Source: Opitutia bacterium
GTDB taxonomy: Bacteria; Verrucomicrobiota; Verrucomicrobiia; Opitutales; Opitutaceae
Direction: 5' to 3'
Length of the DNA: 64,000 nt
Assembly: GCA_947474365.1 (NCBI GenBank)
Contig: CANJIU010000008.1
Coordinates: forward strand, 62,001 to 126,000
A program made the translations under genes and the position numbers. Shown here one piece after another: positions 15,001-20,341 of this stretch. The notes beneath the pieces were generated by a model. It searched no databases. It was not told where the DNA came from and saw only the letters and a list, made by a program, of their open reading frames with translations. Every line of letters begins with the position of its first letter. Position 1 is the first letter of the stretch.

Positions 15001-15096
15001 GACGCCGGTGATCGAAAGGGAGGGAGCAGCTCGACCCGCCGCGACAGCGAACAGACCGAAGAGAGCGCACCCGAGAATGCGGAGCCAAGGTTTCAT
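1..15096 (-). CDS. Giant secreted Ig-repeat protein (3' end beyond left edge)
   Basis: One frame stays open from ATG at 15096 to the window edge: at least 5,032 residues with no stop, so the C-terminus is missing. A GAGGTG Shine-Dalgarno 5 nt upstream supports the start. Residues 1-24 form a signal peptide. Next come a DUF11/CARDB-like segment (about 25-130), Gly/Thr-rich GTGYTS-type repeats (about 136-275), a second CARDB-like segment, and a PD40/beta-propeller-like region (about 440-910) with recurring GRYVAFSS and DIFVYDR motifs. From about residue 925 to 4815 there are some 41 Ig-like repeats of about 95 residues. The part nearest the edge is different, Gly/Thr-rich, and ends near a FLKNLSTRGQVG motif resembling C-terminal modules of other Opitutaceae surface proteins. 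It is probably an exported adhesin or matrix protein; function is inferred from architecture only. It starts 59 bp after the pilus secretin gene and may share its transcript. Confidence 0.88.
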   Translation of the reverse strand, partial: MKPWLRILGCALFGLFAVAAGRAAPSLSITGVSAAPASARPGDSVTYTVTVTNAGTNTTTDNYLGGTANFTLSLTSTTATTISLGTSSATIPAIGAGASGTLQITSTIPLSTSQASSYFIRASMAGTTFASGAAATATLNVASVAVTSGGTGYTSPPTVSFSSGTAAASASLSSGAVSTVTLTSPGAAYTSVPSVNLTGGAGSGAAATASLGVDTITVTAGGTGYSSAPTVTITGGGGTGAVATATVSGGGVLTGITVTSPGSGYTTVPTVSIYPSGGSGTSSFTTTSTGLAVIGSPDLAVTGLTYPAGTAYKGGDVIPMTLNYTNRSSTNGITNVPYVPSTNGNASFFRIEVILSANPIFGDGDDFLLTFFDVSTNPLNADSANTQLSWNQLLPGNFAGSYYVMAKIDTLSGVSENVENDLSANGNNIYYSPDTNESRITLLPTNFPSVSWASSGGNSYSDNPSISGDGRYTAFASDSTTLGTGDTNGLRDIFLYDRQNATMRKVSLSQQGSQTNGASNNPAISANGTYVAFSSEASNLITSDTNGFSDIYVVNVLTGTLARVSVATAGTQANGGSFKPAISSTGRYVAFESTATNLIAAGTSAGVTHVYLRDRDVSGSGTFDTAGNVSTVLISQSTGGTAGNGNSIQATVSGDGGFVAFATDATNLGGTVTTNIRNIYLRSVTAGTTTLVSTASGGGAAGGSSRAPAINQNTGVSSGTFADGRYIAFGSEASNLVAGDSNGMSDIFVYDRVTAATTRVSLSTANAEATDTSSTTQQLVGSINPSISSTGRYVAFSSLAGNLTGGDLAGRSSTNDANGALDVFVRDRDVNGSGTFDTGGNVATSLASVNRFGYQTLNVPGTATTAASDVYPAISGDGRWVAFPTDSEGTSGLNHGSTNRTSSDSNTFRDIFVYDRRINTLPSAGSPPTVSITSPVSGTSYAVNSTLTLVASASATSGTIASVQFFVNGTSLGTDAAFPYNAPWTPTAVGTFALSALVTDSFGNQTVSNNVNITIAAVSPTAPTVSISSPAAGTSLFASGATTVSATATDPDGTIASVQFFANGVPIGTDTTFPYSVSWTPTATGSYTLTAVATDNGGNQITTTGAGSVTVTVANLTAPSVSISSPTTGSTVQVNAATSITASASSNGSVASVQFLANGTTLATVTSAPFTFAWTPTVAGSYTLTAIATDNLGSQTTSAGSTVTVSAGASPTVSIASPATGTINVNTPQAIVATAADSDGAIASVSFRVNGTTVGIASAFPYQTTWTPTTTGTFTLQAVASDNLGNQTTSAAVSMTVTSGTAPTVSITSPAVSTAIALGSSSTVSANVTANSGLIASVQFFANGIQLAGSDATSPTPPYTASFTPTVPGAYALTAVATDTLGNRTTSSPVNVTVAANQSPSVNVSVASTATFGTATTISATASDSDGTITSVQFFDNGVSLGIDTTSPYSVSWTPNLIGSHNITAVATDNLGAKTTSLVAGVTVVGSTAPTPPTVSITAPGGATTVPINSTQFITATATANAPFATISSVQFFVSDGAVTTPIGSATSFPYSATWGPGSASVLGTRAAGTYTLFAIATDTAGNFASSASVTVSVAAPTAGTPTIAVVAPIDSTTVTVNQPVYLVANATDPDGTVALVEFTVNGIEVGTKAASPYFTAWTPPTAGAYAITATVTDNDGNRVTSSTVNLTAAAATGSVQVAALTFNNPALDATSAAADPNAAVRVSLGSKLIVAAGAVDAGGSIASVQFFANGTSLATDASSPFYTTYTLSTLGSVVLTGLVTDSSGNKIYTFPLFISSQPSVSATNAVVKLVSPANGATYVAGQQIVFEATHNFGSETPPKVDFYLNGFPATTVSAAPYQFIRFLTRAGTYDVQAVIRSGTETTYSSVASITVNSNTAPTVSITSPADLSSATIGTPINLAANATDSDGTIASVQFFANGVAISTDTTFPYAATFTPAAPGTYVLTALATDNSGEQTMSSGVTVSVTSGTAPTVSVTAPAQLAAGSSATISATATAGASSGTIASVQFFANGLSIGSDTTFPYSISFSPAATGTYAITAVATDTLGNQATSTASNVVVAANVAPTAVAITSGSASFALGATSNLTATATDSDGSIASVRFLIDGVTLGTATTSPYTMAWTPTTAGTYAQTVIATDNLGATTTSAAVNVTVTAGNSPTITITSPTAGGALAVNAPATISATASGATSALTIASVQFFANGVSLGTDTVFPYTATFLPTAIGSYTLKAVATDSSGNQSSTSVTVTVQANAAPSGVAVTSPAAGATPGVGVATTITASATDTDGTIASVQFLANGTVVGTATSSPYSVSWTPTINGTYALKVIATDNLGATTTSSTVSVTAGASNAPSGNVTSPLSGATIAIGSTTTVTAIAGANASGATVASVQFLDNNLAIGTDTVFPYTAAWTPLALGTHSLQVLVTDSLGNQFISTAVTVTVAANSAPTVSVTAPAGGATVGVGVATTVTATAADTDGSIASVQFLVANGSNAPVSIGTDSTAPYSISWTPTVAGSYVLTAVATDNLGATTTSANVAVTVAGGNAPTVTISAPTTGSAVAVNAAQTITANAAAVGAGNTIASVQFFANGVSLGSDTTFPYAATWTPTATGTFSLTAIATDTAGNQTVSTTVSVTVQANVSPTVSVTVPATLGVGVAGTLTATAADADGSIASVRFFANGTAIGVPITAAPFTMSFTSNIAGSIQITATATDNLGATTTSSPQTITVSGGNAPTVALTAPATGSTVPVNVAQSVTATATAVGGTISSVEFRVVTGGITTSLGTDTTFPYSAQWTPTAVGSYTLTATATDSNGNQAVASSVITVTATSNAGPSVSIVSPANAATFSAGTPVVLFANGSDSNGSLVSVRFLVNGQVIGNPITSLPYSTTWTPTAAGTYSLTAIAVDNDFNATTSTAVSVTVTAPSGVLPTVTITSPTAGTQLTTVSTVPISAGVSSLAVTSVQFFDNGVSLGTDGTAPFSLNWSPTAPGIHRLVAVATAGTNIVSSDPVDFTVKAAISPNPPTVSLTSPTNGALVAIGTTPPATVSLAATASDSQDGTVARVEFYVNGVLAGTATAFPYSVSFTPTSIGSYTVLALATDNTGNVNTSSPATFTTVASGAPVVSITSPASGVSVPVNVARTIDATVTPNPGRTITSVQFYAGAVLIGTDTTFPYSVTWTPASTGSVVLTAVATDDLAVPGTSPGVNVTVSPGVPPSGAITSPTNASNLTVGVAATLTATATATLPATVQSVDFRVNGVSVGTDTTFPYSVTYTPNSIGTGFQIVAVVTDSQSNVFTTPAVTVNVISAPGPTVAVSAPTAGSSIVIGTPTSVTATATAQATGTTITGVQFFANGTSIGTSTASPFSVTWLPTTGGASSITAVATDSNGTSTTSTAVNVNVTTPPPTVTVTGPAAGAVLPVNVPQTITATATTTTGTIVRVEFLANGVSLGTSDAVFPFSAPWTPVTPGIYALTARATDNFGTVSTSPIVTVTVSGGNAPTVSITSPTTGSSFGVGSTIAITGSATAAIGTIRQVEFFANNVLVGAADTTFPYAATFTPLATGSYSLTAVATDTLGNQTVSAPVTITVADNTPPTVAITGPATGTVVQIGTTPPTVVTITASASDTDGTIANVQFFANGVSIGVDTDFPYSVSFTPTATGTYDLIAVATDNRGGVTTSSTVKLTAVPPGAPTVSITSPVAGAGISNNTLQVVTASASALSGRSISSVTFFANGTQIGTPVTSSPFQVNWTPTVAATYTLTAVATDSVGISTTSAGVAVNVTIAAPPIVSLTSPASGSTISANSTQTLTAAATAQGAATISQVQFFVNGVAQGAADTTVPYVGTWTPTAVGTYSIVARATDSFGTIVDSSPRTVTVTPAPGPTVSITSPSSGSVGFLGIAQSVSATAIASGAANIANVQFFASNGSSVISLGTDTVAPFGVTWTPIAGGSFVITAVATDTNGTQATSPGVTVTVNTGSVPTVSVTSPAGGATLPVNVPRVITADAASSTGNIASVQFFVNGVAVGSDTTFPFSAPWTPLTPGIYALTATATDNLGNVTNSSVVSVTVTGGNAPSVTISNPAGGSTVTAGSTQTVVVNAVAANGTIASVDLLADGVVVSTDTTFPYNFAWTPGGLGVVSLTAVAVDSQGNRAVSTAITVTIAGISAGAPTVAIAAPTAGASLPVGVPALISAIANDADGTIAQVEFFANGASLGVDSVFPYNFSFTPGATGTYVITARATDNGGNIATSSAVSVTVSGGTAPSVAISSPTDATALGVNIPQTITASANSSTGFITSVQFFLNGAPLVTDTTFPYSAPWTPGAIGNYTLTARATDNLGNITDSAVVSVSVGSSAAPTVSLTNPANGTSFTVGTPLTVAADAADSDGSIAQVQFFVNGAPLGSADTVSPYSTVWTANSVGVYALTAQATDNNGNISTSKPITVTIGANAAPTVALTSPVAGSYSLGNLVLVSANANDSDGSIATVQFFANGLAIGTATAAPYSVSWRPSLAGTFSLTAQATDNVGNVTVTTPVSVTITSSAAPVVTITNPVVGTAYGVGNAIPFAATPSGGNGPIAQVQFFVNGTSLGAADTTAPYSATWTPGAPGTYQLLAIATDSAGLSSSTSAVLNIAISGNNAPTVALTSPPSGTSVNGGATVNLTAVAADSDGTIASVRFIANGNVVGTATAIPYSTAWVPSAAGSYTVTAQATDNSGNVTNSAPITVSVVANRSPTVNVTAPGNGATVRVGAGVNLTATANDSDGTIASVQFFANGLAIGSADTTAPYSAIWTPGAEGIYRITATALDNSGAATVSSQITVLAIIPGANGSDIAYSGGYQGAGESGRFAAVNVRGTNATFIAFSSAAPSRIYFFSGLPVDTNGGFASFDTVGRSLISGTASDTGATGTLDAGRVTFIGSVSFGAGSGIASGYYTGSITGRPESTFAAIVGPDGTITIFASDGTFRDAGSATVAANGNFTVTTLSGTRFAGRADPATGFITGGITGGPGGGFTAAISSGVSFSDGFLKNLSTRGQVG
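645..12322 (-). repeat. Array of about 41 tandem Ig-like (Big_7 type) domain repeats
   Basis: The unit is about 285 bp (95 residues). Each starts near PTVSITSP, has an SVQFFANG motif mid-domain and a WTPTAxGSYTLTA strand, and ends with a TDNxGN segment and VTV linker. I counted 41 copies of the FFxNG position by eye, roughly every 275-325 bp from 787 to 12195. Copies differ clearly in DNA sequence, so the array is old or under diversifying drift rather than freshly amplified. The copies near 9555 and 6742 are the most degenerate. Confidence 0.85.
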
Positions 15097-15155
15097 GGAG
15101 ACACCTCGTAGAAGTAGGTTAAATGGGCTGATGGGAGCGGTTCCAACTGGGACGC

Positions 15156-17045
15156 TCATTTCTTTGTCTCCGAGGACGCACTACGGAAGACCTGATTCTT
15201 TACGGGCGATTTTTCGCCAGACTTTAACTCGGGCAGGTAGGGATTCGACCCGTCACGATAGCCGGGAAGATCCTCGCGGCGCATTTCGAGTTCCCGCACC
15301 CGGGAGGAGTCGAAGACCTGCTCGATCGACGCCCCTTCCGCACTGATGGTCTTGGCCGTGATGAAGATGATCAGGTTCGTCGACTCTGCCCGCTTGGCGT
15401 CGTTGCCGAAGAGCCGCCCGATGACCGGAATCGACCCCAGCACAGGAACCTTGTTGCCCGACGTCGAGCTCGACGATGTCAGCAAACCGCCGATGCCCAT
15501 CGTGAATCCGTCTTTGAGGGAGACGGTGGTGGAGGTCTTGCGGGTGTCGATAATCGGAATCGCATTGCCGTTGAACAAGACGCTGTTCAGCGACTGGCTC
15601 ACCTCCGGCGCCACGGTCAATTTGATGAAGCCACGGGTATTCACCTGCGGAGTGACCTTCAGAATCACGCCGATCGGCTTGAACTCGAATCCGTTCACCT
15701 CGAGCGTCCCAGTCTGCTGGTTGTACTGATACTTCGGAATCGGCCGTTCCTGACCGACATTGATGACCGCCTCGGAGTTATTGAGCGTCACGATGGTGGG
15801 ATTGGAGACGATTTTGATCTGATTTTTCGTCTGGAGCGCACTGAGGACGAGCTTGAAGTCCGACGCGGAGAAGACGGCACTGAGACTGCGGGAAGTGCCA
15901 TCGGTGTTGGTGAGTGACGCGACCCGGGTGAGGGCGTCGGTCAGGTTGTTGGCCAAACTGCCGTTGGTCGTGCTGCCATCGGAGGCGGTGGCGCTGTTGC
16001 TCAGGGTGCCGTTCGTTCCGGTGCTCGAAGTGTTGGTCGTCGTCCCATTGGAGGAGGATACGCTGCCGGAGTTGGTGGAGCCACTGCTTTGGGCATTGGT
16101 GTTGGAGATCGTGCCGGTCGTGGTCCGGCCATCCGACGTGGTGCGGGTCGCGCCGTTGTTGGCATTCGTTCCATCGCCGCCAGTCTGCGAACGGTCCCGG
16201 CTGACCCGCCCGCCGAGACTGCCCGCGGAGATTTGGTAACCGTCGAGCGAGGACCAGTTCACCCCGAGATTCTTCACGTCGCTGTTGGTGACCTCGACGA
16301 ACTTCGACTCGATCATCACCTGGTCAGTGGCCCGGTCGAGCTGCTCGATGATCGGACGGATGCGGTTCATCCGCGACGGCCGCTCGGTGATGATCAGGCT
16401 GTTGCTACGGGTATCCACGACGATCTTCCCGCCTGACGCCGCGTCCACGAGGGACGTAATCGTCGGCAGGATGTCGGAAGCCTTGGCGTAGTTGATCAGG
16501 AAGACGTCCGTGGAAGCCGGTTCCTGCATGACGCTTTCGTTGCTGACGATCTTAATGATGTTGCCCTCCTCCTTGTACGTGTAGTTGACCGGGGAGAGAA
16601 CGCTTTCGAAAATCTGGCGCCAGGTGACATCGCGCAACTTGATGGTGGTCTTGCCCTGCAAGGTGTCGGGCATGATGATGTTCAGCTCGAAAAGATCCGC
16701 GACGTTACGCAGGATGTTGCGGATATCCTCGTCGGGAAAGTCGACGGAAAGGGTGTCGCGACCGACGGCGTCCTTGCTCTTGGAGGCGGCGGCGGCGCGA
16801 ACCGCGGCCTCGTCGGACTTTGCGGTTGCGGCGGCGGCCCCCGGGGCTGGGGCGGCGGCGTCGCTCGCGGCCGGTTTGTCGGCGAGCGCGCCATCGGCGG
16901 GCGCGGTCGCCGGGGCCGTGGCCGGCGCGGAGGGCGCGGCGGATTCAGCCGAAGGCTGGGCGGGCTGTTGGGCTCGCAGGCAGATGGCAGGCAGGACGGC
17001 CAGCAGCGCAAGGAGAATGGTCGGCGGGGGCGTGCGGGTGCTCAT
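15156..17045 (-). CDS. pilQ: Type IV pilus secretin PilQ-like
   Basis: Outer-membrane secretin of 629 residues, expected to form the gated pore for the pilus fibre. ATG at 17045 is chosen because it begins a clear signal peptide (MSTRTPPPTILLALLAVLPA) and lies one base after the upstream stop; an in-frame upstream start would add 29 residues that look non-coding. Order: signal 1-25; Ala/Pro-rich linker to about 95; STN-like short domain about 97-170 (DTLSVDFPDEDIRNIL); secretin N domain about 178-250; a Ser/Thr/Gly/Asn-rich insertion about 283-385; secretin core about 395-600 with the VPVLGSIPVIGRLF motif. The low-complexity insertion is long. Neighbours pilM, pilN, pilO and the pilP-like gene fit a pilus rather than a type II secretion role. 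Confidence 0.93.
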   Translation of the reverse strand: MSTRTPPPTILLALLAVLPAICLRAQQPAQPSAESAAPSAPATAPATAPADGALADKPAASDAAAPAPGAAAATAKSDEAAVRAAAASKSKDAVGRDTLSVDFPDEDIRNILRNVADLFELNIIMPDTLQGKTTIKLRDVTWRQIFESVLSPVNYTYKEEGNIIKIVSNESVMQEPASTDVFLINYAKASDILPTITSLVDAASGGKIVVDTRSNSLIITERPSRMNRIRPIIEQLDRATDQVMIESKFVEVTNSDVKNLGVNWSSLDGYQISAGSLGGRVSRDRSQTGGDGTNANNGATRTTSDGRTTTGTISNTNAQSSGSTNSGSVSSSNGTTTNTSSTGTNGTLSNSATASDGSTTNGSLANNLTDALTRVASLTNTDGTSRSLSAVFSASDFKLVLSALQTKNQIKIVSNPTIVTLNNSEAVINVGQERPIPKYQYNQQTGTLEVNGFEFKPIGVILKVTPQVNTRGFIKLTVAPEVSQSLNSVLFNGNAIPIIDTRKTSTTVSLKDGFTMGIGGLLTSSSSTSGNKVPVLGSIPVIGRLFGNDAKRAESTNLIIFITAKTISAEGASIEQVFDSSRVRELEMRREDLPGYRDGSNPYLPELKSGEKSPVKNQVFRSASSETKK

Positions 17046-17046
17046 G

Positions 17047-17610
17047 TTAGCGAACGGGTTTGATTGGCCGGGTGATTTCCTCGCCGCGATAACGCAGCGT
17101 AAAGGTGGTGCGATCGATCGCCACGAGCTCAAGCTCGTAGTCTTGATTGTTATAAGTCGCGGTAAACCGGGTGCCCACTTCGAAAGGCTTGCTGCCGATG
17201 ATGAGCCGCGGTGTACCGCGCAGCTGGATCATGCCAGAGGGCGTGATTTGCGCAGCGAGGGTTTCGAGGGTTTCCCGGTCGCCCGGGGGCGGGGGCGCAA
17301 CCGGCGCGCCTGCGGCAGCGCCCGGAACCGCGGGACCGCCGGCCACCGGGGCTCCGGGGCGCGGGACGGTCACGGGTTTGACCACTTCCGAGGGGTCCGG
17401 CTTTTCAAAATCCTTCGGACTGAACGGCGAGACCAAATCGGCCGGCAACGGCTCGGCCGCCTTTCGCTGGGCCAACCGTTCGGCAGTATCCACGGATGCC
17501 TGACGTTTCAAGGGCGGCAGCAAATCCGACGTCACCTTGGCCGCGTGGAGGCAGGGAGACGCGAGGACGAGCAGCCAGGCAAGTGCTCCAATTGGAATGG
17601 GCGTTTTCAT
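17047..17610 (-). CDS. PilP-position periplasmic pilus assembly protein
   Basis: Product of 187 residues with a signal peptide (MKTPIPIGALAWLLVLASPCLHA), a Pro/Ala-rich middle and a compact C-terminal beta domain (about 110-187). It occupies the slot of pilP, between pilO and pilQ. PilP is the inner-membrane lipoprotein that bridges PilNO to the secretin; here no lipobox is obvious and sequence similarity to classical PilP is weak by eye, so the assignment rests mainly on position. The start overlaps the pilO stop by 4 bp (ATGA), implying translational coupling. It could instead be a clade-specific secretin partner. Confidence 0.65.
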   Translation of the reverse strand: MKTPIPIGALAWLLVLASPCLHAAKVTSDLLPPLKRQASVDTAERLAQRKAAEPLPADLVSPFSPKDFEKPDPSEVVKPVTVPRPGAPVAGGPAVPGAAAGAPVAPPPPGDRETLETLAAQITPSGMIQLRGTPRLIIGSKPFEVGTRFTATYNNQDYELELVAIDRTTFTLRYRGEEITRPIKPVR

Positions 17611-18161
17611 GGGAGGCCGAGCAGTTCGAGATTGAGCGAAAGCGTGAGGGGCCCGGTCCGGCTGGTGATACTCATCGAAGCGGTCAAAACGCGGCAGTAA
17701 TGTGTGCCGGTCTCGAGCAAACGCATGAAGTCGAGGATTTGCGGCAGCGTGCCCTGAACGGAGACCGAAAACATCACCGGAATAAAGGCCGTCTTCGAGC
17801 CCTTCGGCAGATTGGCGGCGGTCGTTGACTGGCGAAAGTCGACCAGATTTACCCCGGTGTCCCGTCGCAGTTGCTGGAAAAACTGGGTGTTATTGCCAAA
17901 CTGGCTCACCCGGACCATCCGCGTTTCGATGACCTTGTTCCATTGGGTAATCGCTTCGAACTGCTCCTTGAGCTGGTTGCCATTCTTGACGTTGAGCGCG
18001 TAGCGCTCGGCTTCGGCAGACTTCTGCAGCAGCAGATCTTCGGCGGCGGGAATCTCCCCGCTACGGTAATAGATCGCCCCCACGAGCAACAGGCTCAGCA
18101 GCCCGCAACCCACGCTGATGGGATTTTTCTTCACCAGCGCAATCAGCTCGTCGTTGCTCAT
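17607..18161 (-). CDS. pilO: PilO-like inner-membrane pilus assembly protein
   Basis: Product of 184 residues: short cytoplasmic N-terminus, one membrane helix (about 15-31, SVGCGLLSLLLVGAIYY), a helical segment about 40-90, then a ferredoxin-like domain. This matches PilO architecture, which pairs with PilN in the periplasm to link PilM to the secretin. Start and stop overlap the neighbours by 1 bp and 4 bp, placing it firmly in the pilMNO order. The assignment combines topology and gene order; primary similarity is modest. Confidence 0.75.
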   Translation of the reverse strand: MSNDELIALVKKNPISVGCGLLSLLLVGAIYYRSGEIPAAEDLLLQKSAEAERYALNVKNGNQLKEQFEAITQWNKVIETRMVRVSQFGNNTQFFQQLRRDTGVNLVDFRQSTTAANLPKGSKTAFIPVMFSVSVQGTLPQILDFMRLLETGTHYCRVLTASMSITSRTGPLTLSLNLELLGLP

Positions 18162-18808
18162 TATTTCTTTCCTCCCGGCGCTGCCGCCGGCGCCGCCGGT
18201 GGCCGAAGCTTAAGCAGGAATTCCACCGCCATCCGGCCCGTCGCCGGATTTAGCGTCGGGGTCGTCGTGAAATTGAATTCATCGAACATCGCCAGCTGCT
18301 TGTCCGCGCGCAGCTGCTCCAGGTAAGCGGTTGCATATCCGGGCGCAGTCTCCGGAGCGCCCCTGACCGACAAACGAATCAACAACCCGGTTTCCCTCAA
18401 GTCACAGCTGTCGATCGCGATGTTGGGCGGAAGGGTCTCACCGATCCGCAAAATCAGCGGCGAGACCAACGGCTTGGACTTGATGAAATTGTCCACCTCC
18501 AACGTCCGCGCCTCCTCCGCTTGGAATTTCTTGAACTGAGCGGCAAAAGCGTCACTCGGCTTCTTGTCGCGATCAATTTTCCGCTGCTCCTCGGCGACCT
18601 GTAACTTGATCCCGCGGAGCTGCCATTCCTTGAAACCAAAATAAATCCCGAGCGCCAGCGCCAAGAAGATCGCGGCGCCATTGATGAAGAAGGCCGTCCG
18701 CACGACCTTGGTGTCCGGCAATTTTTCGAAATTGCGGAAATTCGGATGCCAGTTCGGCACCTGCGGCTGGGCCGCCGCCTCATTTTTTTTCTTCAGCAGG
18801 GACAGCAT
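18161..18808 (-). CDS. pilN: PilN-like inner-membrane pilus assembly protein
   Basis: Product of 215 residues with a cytoplasmic N-terminal tail (about 1-37), a single membrane helix (about 38-57, RTAFFINGAAIFLALALGIY), a coiled-coil-like segment and a periplasmic alpha/beta domain. PilN uses its N-terminal tail to bind PilM. Here the gene start lies inside pilM (29 bp overlap), which suggests coupled synthesis of the two partners. The C-terminus ends in an Ala/Pro-rich tail. The last base of the stop codon is shared with the pilO start. Confidence 0.75.
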   Translation of the reverse strand: MLSLLKKKNEAAAQPQVPNWHPNFRNFEKLPDTKVVRTAFFINGAAIFLALALGIYFGFKEWQLRGIKLQVAEEQRKIDRDKKPSDAFAAQFKKFQAEEARTLEVDNFIKSKPLVSPLILRIGETLPPNIAIDSCDLRETGLLIRLSVRGAPETAPGYATAYLEQLRADKQLAMFDEFNFTTTPTLNPATGRMAVEFLLKLRPPAAPAAAPGGKK

Positions 18809-19832
18809 GGACGACGTGGTGTTGGACCATCAGGGCCAGGAGGCCGAACCAGCGGATATCCTGCGCATTCTTCGCAAGGGCCTCCGGCAATGTGACATTC
18901 CGTGCCTGCAGCCAGGGCACCGGGTCGAGTTTCAGACTGGCGACGCCGAGCGCCCCCGCGATCGCGGTGTCGAGCCACGCGAGCTTCGGCGAAAGCTGTG
19001 TGCTCAGAACCTGACCGACCGACTGCCCAGTCTGGACCTCGTAGAAACCGATGGAGGACTGCAATTCCTTCAAGAGCCGCTTGATCAAAAGCGGCCCCAT
19101 TCCGGTAAAATCAAACGTGTTTGAGTAGAACAGTTTTCGCGCCGACTCCTCATCCTTCAAACCGAGTTCCTTTTGCACTATCGGCACCATGGCATCGAGC
19201 CCCTGCGGAATCGGGCGCGACGCCTCGACCCCGTTGGGTGTGACGATGAAGGAGTGCGTGGCATCGGCCCCAATTTCGAGCACGAGCGTCGGGGCCTTTG
19301 ACTTGGAGTGAGCCAAGCAATCCACTACGCCACCCAGCGCCGCCACCGACCCTAGTTCGAGGCGTTCGGGGTAAATCTTGCTCTCGAGCAGGCTCGCCTG
19401 CATCGCGTTGGCATCCTCAATCGGCAAACCGCAAAAGATAACGTCTTTTTGCGTCGCCTTGTTGACATCGAAGTCGCCGCCATCGTTGGCATTCAGAATC
19501 GCGAGAGTGTATTTATCCTGCTCAATGCGAAACTGCTGGGAACACACCTCCGCAAAATAAGCCGGCTCCTTCACCCGCTTGAGTTCCAGCGAATGCCGTC
19601 GCACCAGACGTTTCCCGGGAAAAACGCCCACCGTCGCGTGCAGATATCCACTCGGCCCCTTCTTGGGCTGAATCTGATTCAGCGCCTCGGCCAGCGCCGC
19701 CGGATCATTCGGCGCGCACTCCCGCATATCTTCAACCGTGAACGGCGCGAGCGGAGCTGAGGTTCTCGCCAACATGACCGCATGGTCGTTCAGCTCGACG
19801 AAGAACCCTTTGGTTTTCTGGGAAAAAAGCAT
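18780..19832 (-). CDS. pilM: PilM-like actin-fold ATPase of the type IV pilus
   Basis: Product of 350 residues, the usual size for PilM, a cytoplasmic actin-like protein that recruits PilN tails. It opens with MLFSQKTKGFFVELNDHAVMLAR and has a second actin-like strand pattern near PTLVLEIGADATHSFIV. The C-terminal part has hydrophobic stretches (IRWFGLLALMVQHHVVHAV) unusual for a purely soluble protein. It is the first gene of the operon; the AT-rich stretch upstream (about 19850-19970) is the likely promoter region, although no convincing -35/-10 pair can be fixed by eye. Confidence 0.8.
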   Translation of the reverse strand: MLFSQKTKGFFVELNDHAVMLARTSAPLAPFTVEDMRECAPNDPAALAEALNQIQPKKGPSGYLHATVGVFPGKRLVRRHSLELKRVKEPAYFAEVCSQQFRIEQDKYTLAILNANDGGDFDVNKATQKDVIFCGLPIEDANAMQASLLESKIYPERLELGSVAALGGVVDCLAHSKSKAPTLVLEIGADATHSFIVTPNGVEASRPIPQGLDAMVPIVQKELGLKDEESARKLFYSNTFDFTGMGPLLIKRLLKELQSSIGFYEVQTGQSVGQVLSTQLSPKLAWLDTAIAGALGVASLKLDPVPWLQARNVTLPEALAKNAQDIRWFGLLALMVQHHVVHAVPAEEKK

Positions 19833-20270
19833 GCGTGCGATCGTGCGCTCAGTAAGTTAAAAAACAGCAAACGAGGGTGTTTTCTCGAAAAATCTCCGCT
19901 GCGAATTTGTAAAAATGTTTCTGCAAAACGGGGGCGCAACGTCCCAAAAGCCCCGTGACGTTACAAGATTAAACAGCGCGGTTTCCCGAATGGCGCCACC
20001 CATTTACCGTTTCTTGAGAACACGCGTTTCCCCAAAAGCCTGAAGCCGCAGAGATCGTTCGTTCAGAAAAATGCCCGTCCACCACAGAGGGAAACGGGAA
20101 GAAACCGTCCCCTCCTCGGGCATTCCGAGATTCAAGGCCGGCCTGTCACGGCTCCCGGAGCATCCGGAGCACGTCCGGACTGTCGAAGAGATGAGCGCGA
20201 AGGTGTTCCGAGTCGGAACGTGGCATTATTCGGCCCGGCCGTGCACGCTCGCCTTCCACAGAACAAAGAA
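19833..20270. other. Intergenic region upstream of the pilus operon
   Basis: About 440 bp without a credible gene. The 100 bp next to pilM is AT-rich compared with the surroundings and probably carries the pilM promoter on the minus strand. The remainder shows short inverted motifs but no recognisable RNA family or repeat. Confidence 0.5.
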
Positions 20271-20297
20271 AAACCCGTCGCACGGAGCGACGGGTTT
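20271..20297 (-). terminator. Intrinsic terminator after the mS38-like gene
   Basis: A perfect 10-bp stem (AAACCCGTCG / CGACGGGTTT) with a 7-base loop, followed on the minus strand by a T-rich tail (TTCTTTG). It lies 45 bp downstream of the small ribosomal gene stop. Confidence 0.85.
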
Positions 20298-20341
20298 CGA
20301 AATAGGGGTACGTAATACGGAACAGCGCGAGGTCGCGCCGT

